Assembly (NCBI GenBank): GCA_029939085.1
Contig: JAOZTQ010000110.1
Location: 1 to 5,358 of the forward strand
Origin: Candidatus Nanopelagicales bacterium
Lineage (GTDB): Bacteria; Actinomycetota; Actinomycetes; S36-B12; GCA-2699445
Direction: 5' to 3'
Length of the DNA: 5,358 nt
Shown piece after piece: positions 1-5,358 of this stretch. Under the pieces are notes generated by a model that had not been told where the DNA came from, ran no database searches, and saw nothing but the letters and a program-made list of their open reading frames with translations. The translations under genes were made by a program, and so were the position numbers. Every line of letters begins with the position of its first letter. The first letter of the stretch is position 1.

Positions 1-1
1 T

Positions 2-148
2 AATGGACCGACGCTGGAGAATTACCCGCCCTCAGATTCAGGTCAAGGTATTTCACCCATCACCGGAAAGCCGTCTACCCCACTCCACCCGACAGCCGAT
101 CTGCCGTCGAGTTCCAGCAAGTATCTCGCCACCCCGATACACCCGTAG
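2..148 (+). CDS. Possible C-terminal tail of an unidentified upstream gene (partial)
   Basis: This frame is open from the left edge to a TAG at 146-148 and gives 48 residues with no start codon needed inside the window. The peptide is rich in Pro, Ser and Thr (for example ENYPPSDSGQG and ADLPSSSSKYL) and looks like a disordered tail. I recognise no domain. About 60% of its codons end in G or C, and it has no AGA or AGG codons, whereas the competing frame 1 (open 4-177) has three. Frame 3 is also open here but runs into the next gene and looks like a shadow. A related actinobacterial locus would have folate genes or a DUF3180 membrane protein upstream, but nothing here identifies either. It may equally be non-coding. 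Confidence 0.25.
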   Translation, partial: NGPTLENYPPSDSGQGISPITGKPSTPLHPTADLPSSSSKYLATPIHP

Positions 149-184
149 TTCTGCTCTATCCACTGAGACGGCTAGCCTGAATGA
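149..184. other. Short gap before the first PH-domain gene
   Basis: This 36-base gap holds an 8-base palindrome, GGCTAGCC at 170-177, too short to be a terminator by itself. I see no convincing -35/-10 promoter. The only purine-rich stretch before the ATG at 185 is GAGACGG at 165-171, a weak ribosome binding site at 13 bases' distance. In the frame of the next gene there are stops at 146, 164, 173 and 182, so that gene cannot start upstream of 185. Confidence 0.4.
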
Positions 185-685
185 ATGGCAGGAAAATCCG
201 AGAGCACGTTTGCGCCACCTGGCGAAGAATGGCGCCCGATTTCACCGAAACTGGCGCTGGTCCGACGATCGCTGATGCTGTTCTGGCTCATTGTGATTGC
301 GGCGGTTGTGGCCATTGCATTGCTGGTTGGGGGATACGCGGCTGGTGCGGGCTTAACGGTAGCTGTCGCAGTAATCATCATCGTGTGGCAGTGGTGGCTG
401 ATTGGACGCCAAGTTAAGGTCTATCGCTATGTCGAACGAGAAGAAGATCTGCTGGTGACGTCGGGGATTCTGTTCCGGCGCCTGGTAATCGTTCCCTACG
501 GCCGCATGCAACTCGTCGATTTAGTCGCTGGTCCATTCGAACGGATGGCGGGTTTAGCGTCAGTACAGCTGCATACTGCCGCTGCCACGACAGATGCCAA
601 GATTCCTGGTCTTGTGCCTAGCGATGCTGCACAGTTGCGTGATCGGTTAGCGGCTCGAGGAGAGCAGAGGTCCGCCGGCATATGA
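185..685 (+). CDS. PH domain-containing membrane protein, YdbS-like (bPH2/DUF304 family)
   Basis: The 166-residue product has a short cytoplasmic N-terminus with the segment FAPPGEEWRPISPKL, which I recall as typical of actinobacterial members. Two hydrophobic helices follow at about residues 29-49 and 54-74, then one bacterial PH-like (bPH2) domain at about 76-155. The domain carries the pattern GILFRRLVIVPYGRMQLVDL (94-113), with the Arg-x-Gln element common to this family. The ATG at 185 is directly preceded by an in-frame TGA (182-184), so this start is the most upstream possible. The stop overlaps the next start as ATGA (682-685), suggesting translational coupling. In Bacillus subtilis the paired ydbS-ydbT genes have been linked to resistance to a circular bacteriocin. 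A similar envelope role here is inference, and the molecular function is unknown. Confidence 0.88.
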   Translation: MAGKSESTFAPPGEEWRPISPKLALVRRSLMLFWLIVIAAVVAIALLVGGYAAGAGLTVAVAVIIIVWQWWLIGRQVKVYRYVEREEDLLVTSGILFRRLVIVPYGRMQLVDLVAGPFERMAGLASVQLHTAAATTDAKIPGLVPSDAAQLRDRLAARGEQRSAGI

Positions 686-2070
686 GTCAACCGGATAATG
701 TCGAAGCCCCCGTCAATGCGTCATTGGGGGCGACTACGCTTCGACATACCCACCCGCTCACTCCAATAGCTACTGGAGCCCGGTTCCTGCCGCTGGCATT
801 GCTAATCGGCGTCGTCACGGTTGGCCAGAATGTAGACGGATCTAACTTCTTACTGGGATTACTGATCACCGTCGCGGGGGTCTTGGTGATCGCATTACTC
901 ATTGCCGGACTGTCCTGGGTGGCCTGGCGACGACTGACCTTTTGGTTCGACGATGAAGGTGATTTTAGAGTTGCCTCAGGTGTGCTCACTAGGACTGAAC
1001 GCAGGTTGCAGTTATCGCGGCTTCAGGGTGTAGATGTAGTTGAGCCGTTCATACCGAGAATTTTTGGTTTAGCACAGGTGACTATCGAAGTAGCCGGTGC
1101 CGGCGACTCGCGTGCGCAAATTCAATACTTGAGCCGGGCCGATGCGCAAGCCCTCCGCAACTCCGTAGTGGCCCGAGCCGCGGGACTTCATCCGGATGTA
1201 GGCGAAGCGCCACAGCAGGCCTTAGTGACAGTCCCATCTCGAGACCTGGTGATCTCGCTTTTGCTACGCGGAAGTACCGTCGCTCTGGTTCTACTCACGG
1301 TCTTGATCGTTGTCGCTACGTTGGTGACCGCTGGGCCCGTTGGGTTGTTGTGGATCCTTTTGGGCGGCATACCGCTCATTGCCGTGATCGCGGAGTACTT
1401 CGTCTTCTACAACTTCACAGTTGCAAAATCTGCGGATGGCCTTCGGACTCGAGCTGGGCTATTCCAAGTTCAAGCACAAACCATACCGCCGGGCCGCCTG
1501 CAAGCAGTTGAGTTTGCGCAGTCGTGGCTTTGGCGGCGTAAGGACTGGGTGCGAGTGCGGATTACCGTGGCCGGAATTGCGAGCGATGACGACCAAAACC
1601 AAAATGCAGGATCCTTTAGGCAGGTGCTCCTACCCGTCGCTCCCTATTCGGTTGCGCTGTCCGTCGTCAACGAAATTTTGCCCGGTGTGAATGCGCGCAA
1701 TACACCGCTACATCCAGTACCGGCGCGTGCTCGCTGGCGGGCTCCTATCCAACATAAATTCCTCGGAGTGGGATGGGATGACCGAGTATTTGTGACAGAT
1801 CGCGGCCGATTTGTTCGACGGTTATCGGTGGCACCACATGCGCGGACTCAGTCCGTACGTGTAACGCAGGGCCCGTGGCAGCGAAAGCTTGATTTGGCCA
1901 CTATGCATTTGGATTCACCGGCAGGACCCGCCAAGCTCACTGCGTTGTATCGAGCAGCTGATGAAGCCAGACGGCTTGCTGATGAGCAAAATGCGCGGGC
2001 ACAAACCGCGCTCAAGACAGATCCTGCGGGACGTTGGATGCAGTCAGGCTCTGAGCAAGATGACGAGTAA
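682..2070 (+). CDS. PH domain-containing membrane protein with three bPH2 modules, YdbT-like
   Basis: The product has 462 residues. Predicted helices lie at about 34-48 and 56-80, then 199-217 and 220-243, giving two hairpin-like membrane pairs. Three bPH2 modules alternate with or follow them: about 83-160, 242-330 and 358-425. Each repeats the family's Arg/Gln element: RRLQLSRLQGVDVV (107-120), IPPGRLQAVEF (268-278) and RTQSVRVTQGPW (388-399). The C-terminus (about 424-462) is charged and probably helical, then disordered. The length and three-module layout match YdbT-type proteins. The ATG at 682 overlaps the stop of the YdbS-like gene by four bases, with AGAGG at 666-670 as a possible ribosome binding site. 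The two proteins probably form a membrane complex; that is inferred from the conserved pairing. Their substrate or ligand is unknown. Confidence 0.88.
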   Translation: MSQPDNVEAPVNASLGATTLRHTHPLTPIATGARFLPLALLIGVVTVGQNVDGSNFLLGLLITVAGVLVIALLIAGLSWVAWRRLTFWFDDEGDFRVASGVLTRTERRLQLSRLQGVDVVEPFIPRIFGLAQVTIEVAGAGDSRAQIQYLSRADAQALRNSVVARAAGLHPDVGEAPQQALVTVPSRDLVISLLLRGSTVALVLLTVLIVVATLVTAGPVGLLWILLGGIPLIAVIAEYFVFYNFTVAKSADGLRTRAGLFQVQAQTIPPGRLQAVEFAQSWLWRRKDWVRVRITVAGIASDDDQNQNAGSFRQVLLPVAPYSVALSVVNEILPGVNARNTPLHPVPARARWRAPIQHKFLGVGWDDRVFVTDRGRFVRRLSVAPHARTQSVRVTQGPWQRKLDLATMHLDSPAGPAKLTALYRAADEARRLADEQNARAQTALKTDPAGRWMQSGSEQDDE

Positions 2071-2935
2071 CTCAGCACGCATGAATGTTGGGGTCATCGG
2101 CCCAGGTCGAGCCGGGTCGGCTCTTGCGGCGGCCCTAGCGCGGGCAGGACATCACGTCGTTGCGGCTCACGCAGTCTCAGATGAATCTAAGGGCCGAGTC
2201 GAAGAGTTGTTTCCCCAAGCGGTTCTACTGGATATCGAGCAAGTCTTCGAGAGATCAGATTTGATTTTGCTTACGGTTCCTGACGATGCGCTCCCGGCCT
2301 TAGCAGCGGCAGTGGCCGACAACGGATGGTGTCGCGCGGGACAGTTCGTGGCGCACAGTTCTGGTCGCCACGGCATCGGTGTCTTGGACCCGCTGACACA
2401 AGCAGGTGCCTTACCGATGGCATTGCATCCGGCTATGACGTTTAACGGCAGCAGTATGGATATCGACCGTTTGGCTGGCTGTCCGTTCGGTGTGACCGCG
2501 CCCGATGATCTGGTGCCAGTCGCGACTGCCTTGGTCGTGGAAATGGGTGGAGAGCCCATGCTGGTTTCGGAAGATAAACGCTCGGAGTACCACGCGGCAT
2601 TGGCTCATGGGAGTAATCACCTCGTCACCTTGATTACCGACGCAATGGAATTGTTGTCGAGCTCTGGAGTCGAGCGCCCAGACAAATTCCTTGCGCCGCT
2701 GGTCGGAGCCGCCTTGGATAACTCGTTGCGTTACGGAGATCAGGCGTTGACCGGCCCCGTCTCTCGAGGTGACGCTCAGACTGTGGCCACTCATCTGGAA
2801 GTACTAGACGAACAGTCACCACGCTTGGCTGCGGCGTACCGTGCGATGGCTCTGCGCACGGCGGAACGGGCTATTGCTGGGCAGATATTGAACCCAGTAG
2901 CGGCTGCCGAAATTCTGGCGGTGTTGGGCGAGTAG
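2060..2935 (+). CDS. Rossmann-like and DUF2520 domain protein; putative NAD(P)-dependent oxidoreductase next to panC
   Basis: The 291-residue product begins with a dinucleotide-binding beta-alpha-beta unit: NVGVIGPGRAGSALA at 9-23, with glycines 14, 16 and 19. It continues with LILLTVPDDALP (68-79), AHSSGRHG (98-105) and ALHPAMTF (121-128), the usual blocks of this family. The C-terminal DUF2520 half is helical and shows HGSNHLVTL (183-191) and ALTGPVSRGDAQTVATHL (229-246), its best-conserved stretch. The fold resembles 6-phosphogluconate, pyrroline-5-carboxylate and ketopantoate reductases. The substrate is unproven; the position before panC makes ketopantoate reduction a reasonable guess. 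I chose the ATG at 2060, giving an 11-base overlap with the YdbT-like gene. The ATG at 2081 (10 bases after that gene's stop, product MNVGVIG...) is a real alternative, and neither has a strong ribosome binding site. The open frame extends back to 1889, but that part lies inside the upstream gene. Confidence 0.9.
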   Translation: MTSNSARMNVGVIGPGRAGSALAAALARAGHHVVAAHAVSDESKGRVEELFPQAVLLDIEQVFERSDLILLTVPDDALPALAAAVADNGWCRAGQFVAHSSGRHGIGVLDPLTQAGALPMALHPAMTFNGSSMDIDRLAGCPFGVTAPDDLVPVATALVVEMGGEPMLVSEDKRSEYHAALAHGSNHLVTLITDAMELLSSSGVERPDKFLAPLVGAALDNSLRYGDQALTGPVSRGDAQTVATHLEVLDEQSPRLAAAYRAMALRTAERAIAGQILNPVAAAEILAVLGE

Positions 2936-2955
2936 CGGGTGTCTCTCGTGACCGT

Positions 2956-2961
2956 GGTGAG
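2956..2961 (+). promoter_or_regulatory. Ribosome binding site of panC
   Basis: GGTGAG lies 8 bases before the ATG at 2970, inside the 34-base gap after the DUF2520 gene. It favours the ATG at 2970 over the in-frame ATG at 2982, which has no purine-rich sequence at the right distance. I see no promoter or terminator in this gap, so panC is probably transcribed with the genes before it. Confidence 0.55.
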
Positions 2962-2969
2962 ATTCGGGC

Positions 2970-3827
2970 ATGCTTAGTCTCATGCCGATTCAGGTTCTTG
3001 AGACTCTCGCTGAAATGCGGGCTCTGCCAAAACGGCGGCCACGAGCGGTAGTCATGACCATGGGTGCCTTACACGATGGACACCGCGCGCTGCTGCAAAG
3101 CGCTCGAAAGTGGAGCGGAGTAGACGGTGAACTAGTCGTTACGGTATTCGTGAACCCCTTGCAGTTTGCTGCTGGCGAAGACCTGGATCGCTATCCCCGT
3201 ACCTGGCAACAAGACTTGGAAATGTGCGAACAAGAAGGAGTCACTGCTGTCTTCGCTCCCCGAGTCGATGACATGTTTTCCGTGGGTCGAGACATCACCC
3301 TCGATCCGGGGCCGCTGGGGGAAATCCTTGAGGGTAAAGCCAGACCTGATCATTTTGCGGGTGTGCTCACAGTCGTAGCCAAGTTCATCAACCTGACCAA
3401 TGCCGATGCGGCGGTTTTTGGTGAAAAGGACTATCAGCAACTCGCACTAATCAATCGGATGGTGCAACAACTCGAGATACCGATTGAAATTCTTTCGGTT
3501 CCCACCATTCGAGACGCGGATGGGCTCGCGCTATCTAGCCGCAACCAGTACCTCACCCCCCAGGAGCGTCAAGCCGCTGCGGTTTTACCGGCCGCCCTAT
3601 CAGCAGCAGTTGAGGTTGCGGCCACCGGCGGCGGTGCCGAAGACGCCGTAGTTGCAGCGGAAAAAGAGTTGACCGCTAATGAGCTAGTCGTGCCCGATTA
3701 CGTTGTGGTTACCGATCCGCTGCTGGGTCCAGCCCCTGAGCACGGTGACGCACGCATACTCATCGCGGCAGCAGTAGGTGGTACCCGTCTGCTAGACAAT
3801 GCTGCGCTACATCTGGAGACTCGGTGA
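2970..3827 (+). CDS. panC: Pantothenate synthetase (pantoate--beta-alanine ligase)
   Basis: PanC joins D-pantoate and beta-alanine using ATP, through a pantoyl-adenylate, to make pantothenate for coenzyme A. It is a cytoplasmic enzyme. The 285-residue length is normal. Visible family blocks are MTMGALHDGHRALL (29-42) with the HxGH nucleotide signature (His35, His38), TVFVNPLQF (58-66), RYPR (74-77), EGKARPDHFAGVLTVV (121-136), GEKDYQQL (151-158), RDADGLALSSRNQYL (181-195) and TRLLDN (272-277). Residues matching known active-site positions of the Mycobacterium tuberculosis enzyme are present: Asn62, Gln65, Tyr75, Lys153, Asp154, Gln157, Ser189, Ser190 and Arg191. The usual Pro before TMGALH is Met29 here, which may be a normal actinobacterial variant. 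Its stop overlaps the nadB GTG start as GTGA. panD is not adjacent on the downstream side. Confidence 0.97.
   Translation: MLSLMPIQVLETLAEMRALPKRRPRAVVMTMGALHDGHRALLQSARKWSGVDGELVVTVFVNPLQFAAGEDLDRYPRTWQQDLEMCEQEGVTAVFAPRVDDMFSVGRDITLDPGPLGEILEGKARPDHFAGVLTVVAKFINLTNADAAVFGEKDYQQLALINRMVQQLEIPIEILSVPTIRDADGLALSSRNQYLTPQERQAAAVLPAALSAAVEVAATGGGAEDAVVAAEKELTANELVVPDYVVVTDPLLGPAPEHGDARILIAAAVGGTRLLDNAALHLETR
3815..3819 (+). promoter_or_regulatory. Ribosome binding site supporting the GTG start of nadB
   Basis: GGAGA lies inside the 3' end of panC, 4 bases before the GTG at 3824. This close purine run and the GTGA overlap support the GTG as the nadB start. The start lies 24 residues ahead of the FAD-binding GSGIAG, as expected. 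No in-frame ATG lies between it and that motif. Confidence 0.6.
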
Positions 3828-5358
3828 CAGTTCCAGGAGATCGATTAACAGCACCTCAGCCCGGGTGGTCGGAAAGTGCTGACGTAGTAATCGTCGGCTC
3901 CGGCATTGCGGGACTGAGTCTGGCGCTATCGTTGCGCAGTTCGGGTCTGCGAGTCCAAGTCGTCACTAAAGGCCGAGTAGATGAAGGTGCTACTCAATGG
4001 GCTCAGGGCGGTATCGCGGCGGCGTTAGACGATGAAGATTCACCTCAGGAGCATCTACAAGACACTCTGGTTGCCGGTGCGGGACTGTGCGATACCGAAG
4101 CCGTTCGCATTCTGGTGGAGCGTGGGCCAGCGGCGGTACGAAGTCTGGTGGCCTTGGGAACCAGATTTGATCGAGAAGCCGGTGGTGAACTTTCGCTGAC
4201 GAGAGAAGGTGGCCACCATCGCGATCGGGTTGCCCATGCTGGTGGTGACGCCACCGGTAGAGAAATATCTCGAGCGCTCGTCTCTGCAGTCCTGAACGAT
4301 GATGGCATCGGTCTGTATGAACAGGCGTTGGCGCTGGATCTTTTGACGGATGCTGCTGGCGCGGTTCAAGGTCTGACCCTGCACGTAATGGGACAGGGCC
4401 AACGCGACGGCGTAGGTGCGGTACTTGCCCCAGCTGTCGTACTTGCCACGGGAGGTCTTGGTCAGGTTTTTCAGGCCAGTACTAATCCGCTCGTCGCGAC
4501 TGGGGATGGTGTTGCGATGGCTGCGCGCGTCGGAGCGGCAATTGCAGATTTGGAATTCGTTCAGTTCCACCCCACCGTGATGTGGCAAGGCCCCACTGCT
4601 CGAGGGCAACAACCTCTAATTTCCGAAGCAGTCCGAGGTGAGGGAGCGGTCCTGCTGGATCCTGCCGGTCAACCTTTAATGAGCGGTGTGCATCCGTTGG
4701 GCGATTTGGCGCCCAGAGATGTTGTGGCCAAAGCGATTATGAAGTCGATGCGTTTAACTGGGGCACCGCACGCTTGGCTAGATGGTCGTACGCTTGGCGA
4801 CGCCACCTGGAAACGTCGCTTCCCCACCATCTTGCAGCGCTGTCAAGAACAAGGGATCGATCCAAGGGAGCAACTGATCCCGGTCGTACCTGCGCAACAT
4901 TATGCGAGCGGAGGTGTGCGCACGGATCTGGACGGTAGAGCGTCGATACCGGGACTGTTTGCTTGCGGTGAGGTTGCCTGTACCGGAGTCCATGGTGCGA
5001 ATCGATTAGCGTCCAACTCGCTCTTGGAAGGATTGGTTTTCGCGGAACGGATCGCCCGTTCGCTCACTCGAGAGTTACCCGAGCGACGAGAACCCGTCGA
5101 ACCTCGCGCGCAGCAGAGCGTAATCAGCAACGCGGCACGACCACTGTTGCAGCGTGCCATGTCAGATGGTGCGGGTGTGCTGCGAACAGCGGAATCGCTC
5201 GAAGCAGCGCTGGCAGCTCTGCAGACGCTCCCTGCAGATTTCCCCGGACAACCCAGCTCTTCTGATTGGGAAACTACCAATCTCATTGTTGTGGCGAGCG
5301 TCTTGGCGCACCAGGCATTACGCAGGACCGAGACGCGGGGGTCCCATTGGCGAGAAGA
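3824..5358 (+). CDS. nadB: L-aspartate oxidase, 3' end cut by the window edge
   Basis: NadB is an FAD flavoenzyme that oxidises L-aspartate to iminoaspartate, which NadA condenses to quinolinate for de novo NAD synthesis. The frame stays open through 511 codons to the window end. Motifs in order: FAD-binding VIVGSGIAGLS (22-32), TQWAQGGIAA (57-66), REGGHHRDRV (127-136), LATGGLGQVF (207-216), EFVQFHPT (244-251), SEAVRGEGA (267-275), APRDVVAKAI (296-305), HYASGGV (359-365) and GEVACTGVHGANRLASNSLL (382-401). Catalytic positions known from the E. coli enzyme are kept: Glu128, His249, Arg298, His359 and Arg394. REGGHH and the intact Arg/His set favour aspartate oxidase over succinate dehydrogenase or fumarate reductase. 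The helical C-terminal domain ends at the visible RGSHWRE, a motif usually a few dozen residues from the end, so little is missing. The GTG start overlaps the panC stop. nadC may follow, as in related genomes, but lies outside the window. Confidence 0.97.
   Translation, partial: MTVPGDRLTAPQPGWSESADVVIVGSGIAGLSLALSLRSSGLRVQVVTKGRVDEGATQWAQGGIAAALDDEDSPQEHLQDTLVAGAGLCDTEAVRILVERGPAAVRSLVALGTRFDREAGGELSLTREGGHHRDRVAHAGGDATGREISRALVSAVLNDDGIGLYEQALALDLLTDAAGAVQGLTLHVMGQGQRDGVGAVLAPAVVLATGGLGQVFQASTNPLVATGDGVAMAARVGAAIADLEFVQFHPTVMWQGPTARGQQPLISEAVRGEGAVLLDPAGQPLMSGVHPLGDLAPRDVVAKAIMKSMRLTGAPHAWLDGRTLGDATWKRRFPTILQRCQEQGIDPREQLIPVVPAQHYASGGVRTDLDGRASIPGLFACGEVACTGVHGANRLASNSLLEGLVFAERIARSLTRELPERREPVEPRAQQSVISNAARPLLQRAMSDGAGVLRTAESLEAALAALQTLPADFPGQPSSSDWETTNLIVVASVLAHQALRRTETRGSHWRE

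Noticed and set aside
3..275. A 90-residue plus-strand open frame starting at the left edge.
   Set aside because: Its product is rich in Arg and Pro, has no recognisable domain, and overlaps the well-supported first PH-domain gene by 91 bases.
1889..2059. Upstream extension of the DUF2520 frame by 57 codons.
   Set aside because: It overlaps the YdbT-like coding region and its peptide does not look like part of the Rossmann domain, which starts just after 2081.
2167..2822. Several overlapping minus-strand open frames within the DUF2520 gene.
   Set aside because: They are shadows of a clear plus-strand gene. Their products are of low complexity and have no family features.
4240..4257. An inverted repeat, GGTGG then CCACC, that could form a small hairpin.
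   Set aside because: It sits inside nadB at the conserved HAGGDATG codons, with no run of T after it, so it is explained by coding sequence and is not a terminator.
4055..4612. A 185-residue open frame on the minus strand.
   Set aside because: It lies wholly inside nadB, whose plus-strand frame shows all family motifs. The minus product has no recognisable domain.

Overview
The window looks like a stretch of actinobacterial chromosome of moderate GC content (one sampled 60-base line is about 57% GC). Leu TTA codons are used freely, which argues against a very high-GC lineage such as Streptomyces. The gene order points to Actinobacteria: two bacterial PH-domain membrane proteins, a Rossmann/DUF2520 protein, pantothenate synthetase, then L-aspartate oxidase. 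This is the usual surroundings of the pantothenate/NAD block that lies downstream of the folate genes in that phylum. I cannot name a genus.

Layout: all recognisable genes are on the + strand and are packed like one operon. Positions 1-184 hold no recognisable gene, only a possible C-terminal tail of an upstream gene ending at 148. Two membrane PH-domain genes follow (185-685 and 682-2070), joined by an ATGA overlap. The DUF2520 gene (2060-2935) overlaps the second PH gene by 11 bases. After a 34-base gap with a ribosome binding site comes panC (2970-3827). nadB starts at a GTG at 3824 inside the panC stop region (GTGA overlap) and runs off the right edge. It shows 511 codons and probably lacks only its last few dozen residues.

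How the genes fit together: PanC condenses pantoate with beta-alanine to give pantothenate, the coenzyme A precursor. NadB oxidises L-aspartate to iminoaspartate, the first step of de novo NAD synthesis. The DUF2520 protein has an NAD(P)-type dinucleotide fold and sits directly before panC, so a redox role in pantoate supply is an attractive but unproven idea. The PH-domain pair resembles YdbS/YdbT, envelope proteins of poorly known function. panD, often found next to panC, is not between panC and nadB here.

The window is mainly ordinary housekeeping sequence. I saw no mobile element, CRISPR array, RNA gene, riboswitch or convincing terminator, and no clearly undescribed system. The most useful leads are the DUF2520-panC pairing and the direct panC-nadB fusion of reading frames without panD.
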